Below the pieces are notes generated by a model. The model saw only the letters and a program-made list of their open reading frames with translations, did not search any database and was not told the origin of the DNA. DNA of 6,778 nucleotides from contig JAFPAS010000003.1 of the NCBI GenBank assembly GCA_017424205.1, positions 1-6,778 of the forward strand, in the 5' to 3' direction. Positions 5,747-6,778 of the stretch are shown in pieces. Positions within the stretch are counted from its first letter, which is position 1. Every line of letters begins with the position of its first letter. The stretch comes from Prevotella sp. GTDB taxonomy: Bacteria > Bacteroidota > Bacteroidia > Bacteroidales > Bacteroidaceae. The translations under genes were made by a program, and so were the position numbers.

Positions 5747-6778
5747 CTATTTCTCCTTGTTTACGGTTGCTACGATTTCTGGATATACTTCAACAGTGTA
5801 TTTCTTGCGAAGTTCTGCAATCCATTGCTTTTCAAGTTGAGCCTGATAGTCTGCTGTAACCTGATTGCGCACATCGCTCATTTCTTTTGGATTTTTCAGT
5901 AATTTTCCGTAGACAGCATCTATAGGATAGTCCTTTGTTTTCTTTACTTCAACGTTATTTACTTTGAATATTAAGCTGTCAACTAATGCGTTGTCACCTT
6001 TTTTAAAGATACCCTTTTCTACTCTGATGCGGATGATAGAATCGCCATTGAATGTTGAGCGGAGCTTTTCATTCCAATCAGCAAATGCCAGTCCCTTTAC
6101 GCTTTTCTTTACTGCTTTTACGTCTTTCACGTCTTTCACGTGGTAAACCATACCCTTGAAGCGAGGTTCATCCCAGCGATATTTCTTTTTGTTTTTCTTG
6201 AAGAAGTTCTTGAGTCCCTCTTCGTCTTTTGCACCTTTCTCCCATACTTCACGGTTGCTAATTTCAAAGAGAAGCAGTCCGTCGTGGTATTCTCGAATCA
6301 GGTGTTTCATTTCTGCGTCCTTCGCTTCTATCTCCGCAGCGTATTCATCCATGATCTGCTCGGCTGTTTTTGCACCTTTGCTTGCGTCTACCTGCTCATT
6401 TATCTTCTTATTGATGAAGCTCTCACGTAGATTGCGCATATCAATGAAACGCATGATGTTGTTGCGTAGTGAGTCGTATGGCTCAAGCTGCTTGCGCTCT
6501 ACCATCTTGATAATGTGCCATCCCACAGGTGATAGTGTAGGCTTAGACATCTCGCCAACGCTAAGTGCATATGCTGCGGTCTCGAACTCTTCGTATGTCT
6601 GTCCTTTAGAAATCCAGCCAATAACGCCTTTTTGTGCTGCTGCTCCAGGATCTTCTGATTTGTTTGTTGCCATATCGGTGAAGTCAGCACCATTAAGTAT
6701 AGCATTGTATATGGAGTCTATTCGCGCTTTCTTTGCCTCTTCTGTTGCTTTGTCGGCATTAGGTGATAGCCTTACGAA
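5747..6778 (-). CDS. PpiC/parvulin-type peptidyl-prolyl isomerase, 5' end missing
   Basis: The frame stays open from the TAG at 5747-5749 to the right edge. The visible 343 residues are therefore the C-terminal part of a longer protein, and the ATG at 6673 is internal because the parvulin domain already runs upstream of it. Visible residues 1-93 contain the second half of a rotamase domain, with SEDPGAAAQKG (41-51), IGWISKG (53-59) and SPVGWHIIKMVER (83-95). Residues about 95-160 are charged and helical, and 170-343 form a basic C-terminal region that may be a diverged second chaperone lobe, ending in KQWIAELRKKYTVEVYPE (317-334). A short VKD repeat occurs at 214-225. The signal peptide, or a membrane anchor as in PpiD, would lie outside the window. 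By family and by its place before the surA-like gene, it likely assists outer-membrane protein folding. Confidence 0.88.
   Translation of the reverse strand, partial: FVRLSPNADKATEEAKKARIDSIYNAILNGADFTDMATNKSEDPGAAAQKGVIGWISKGQTYEEFETAAYALSVGEMSKPTLSPVGWHIIKMVERKQLEPYDSLRNNIMRFIDMRNLRESFINKKINEQVDASKGAKTAEQIMDEYAAEIEAKDAEMKHLIREYHDGLLLFEISNREVWEKGAKDEEGLKNFFKKNKKKYRWDEPRFKGMVYHVKDVKDVKAVKKSVKGLAFADWNEKLRSTFNGDSIIRIRVEKGIFKKGDNALVDSLIFKVNNVEVKKTKDYPIDAVYGKLLKNPKEMSDVRNQVTADYQAQLEKQWIAELRKKYTVEVYPEIVATVNKEK
6122..6139 (-). repeat. Two 9-bp in-frame tandem units in the parvulin gene
   Basis: GTCTTTCAC occurs twice in direct succession on the plus strand (6122-6130 and 6131-6139). It encodes VKD-VKD within residues 214-219, with diverged VKA and VKK units after it. 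Being a multiple of three, a copy-number change would lengthen or shorten the protein without a frameshift. It is probably a minor local expansion. Confidence 0.8.

Noticed and set aside
6122..6139. The 9-bp tandem repeat as a phase-variation switch
   Set aside because: The unit is a multiple of three with only two exact copies, so copy change would not turn the gene on or off.

Overview
The window looks like a piece of a Bacteroidota chromosome, most likely Bacteroidales and close to Prevotella. The grounds are the MutL and OstA_2-type protein sequences, A/T-rich start regions without clear Shine-Dalgarno sites, and the grouping of parvulin chaperones, an OstA-like protein and mutL. The assignment comes from family recognition, not from a database search. 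I saw no rRNA, tRNA, CRISPR array, insertion sequence or phage gene.

All four genes lie on the minus strand and read from right to left. A PpiC/parvulin-type peptidyl-prolyl isomerase (5747 to beyond 6778) has lost its N-terminus at the window edge. After 46 nt comes a SurA-like protein with two parvulin domains (4243-5700). A 112-nt gap with a perfect 10-bp hairpin follows, then a large OstA-like protein (2166-4130). Its last 8 nt overlap the start of mutL (251-2173). An intrinsic terminator (194-237) lies just after the mutL stop and closes the unit. The remaining 1-193 is non-coding as far as I can tell and carries two different short tandem arrays, one of heptamers and one of octamers.

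Functionally, the first three genes fit outer-membrane biogenesis: two periplasmic folding factors and one protein of the LptA/OstA type linked to lipopolysaccharide transport. The fourth is DNA mismatch repair, joined to ostA by overlapping translation. The MutL keeps its ATPase motifs and a beta-clamp-binding motif but lacks the C-terminal metal-site motifs of nicking MutL proteins.

This is mainly a conserved housekeeping region. I found no convincing new defence, mobile or biosynthetic system. The points most worth a second look are the MutL C-terminal motif pattern, the 58-residue internal repeat in the OstA-like protein, the hairpin inside the operon, and the paired short-period arrays beyond the terminator.
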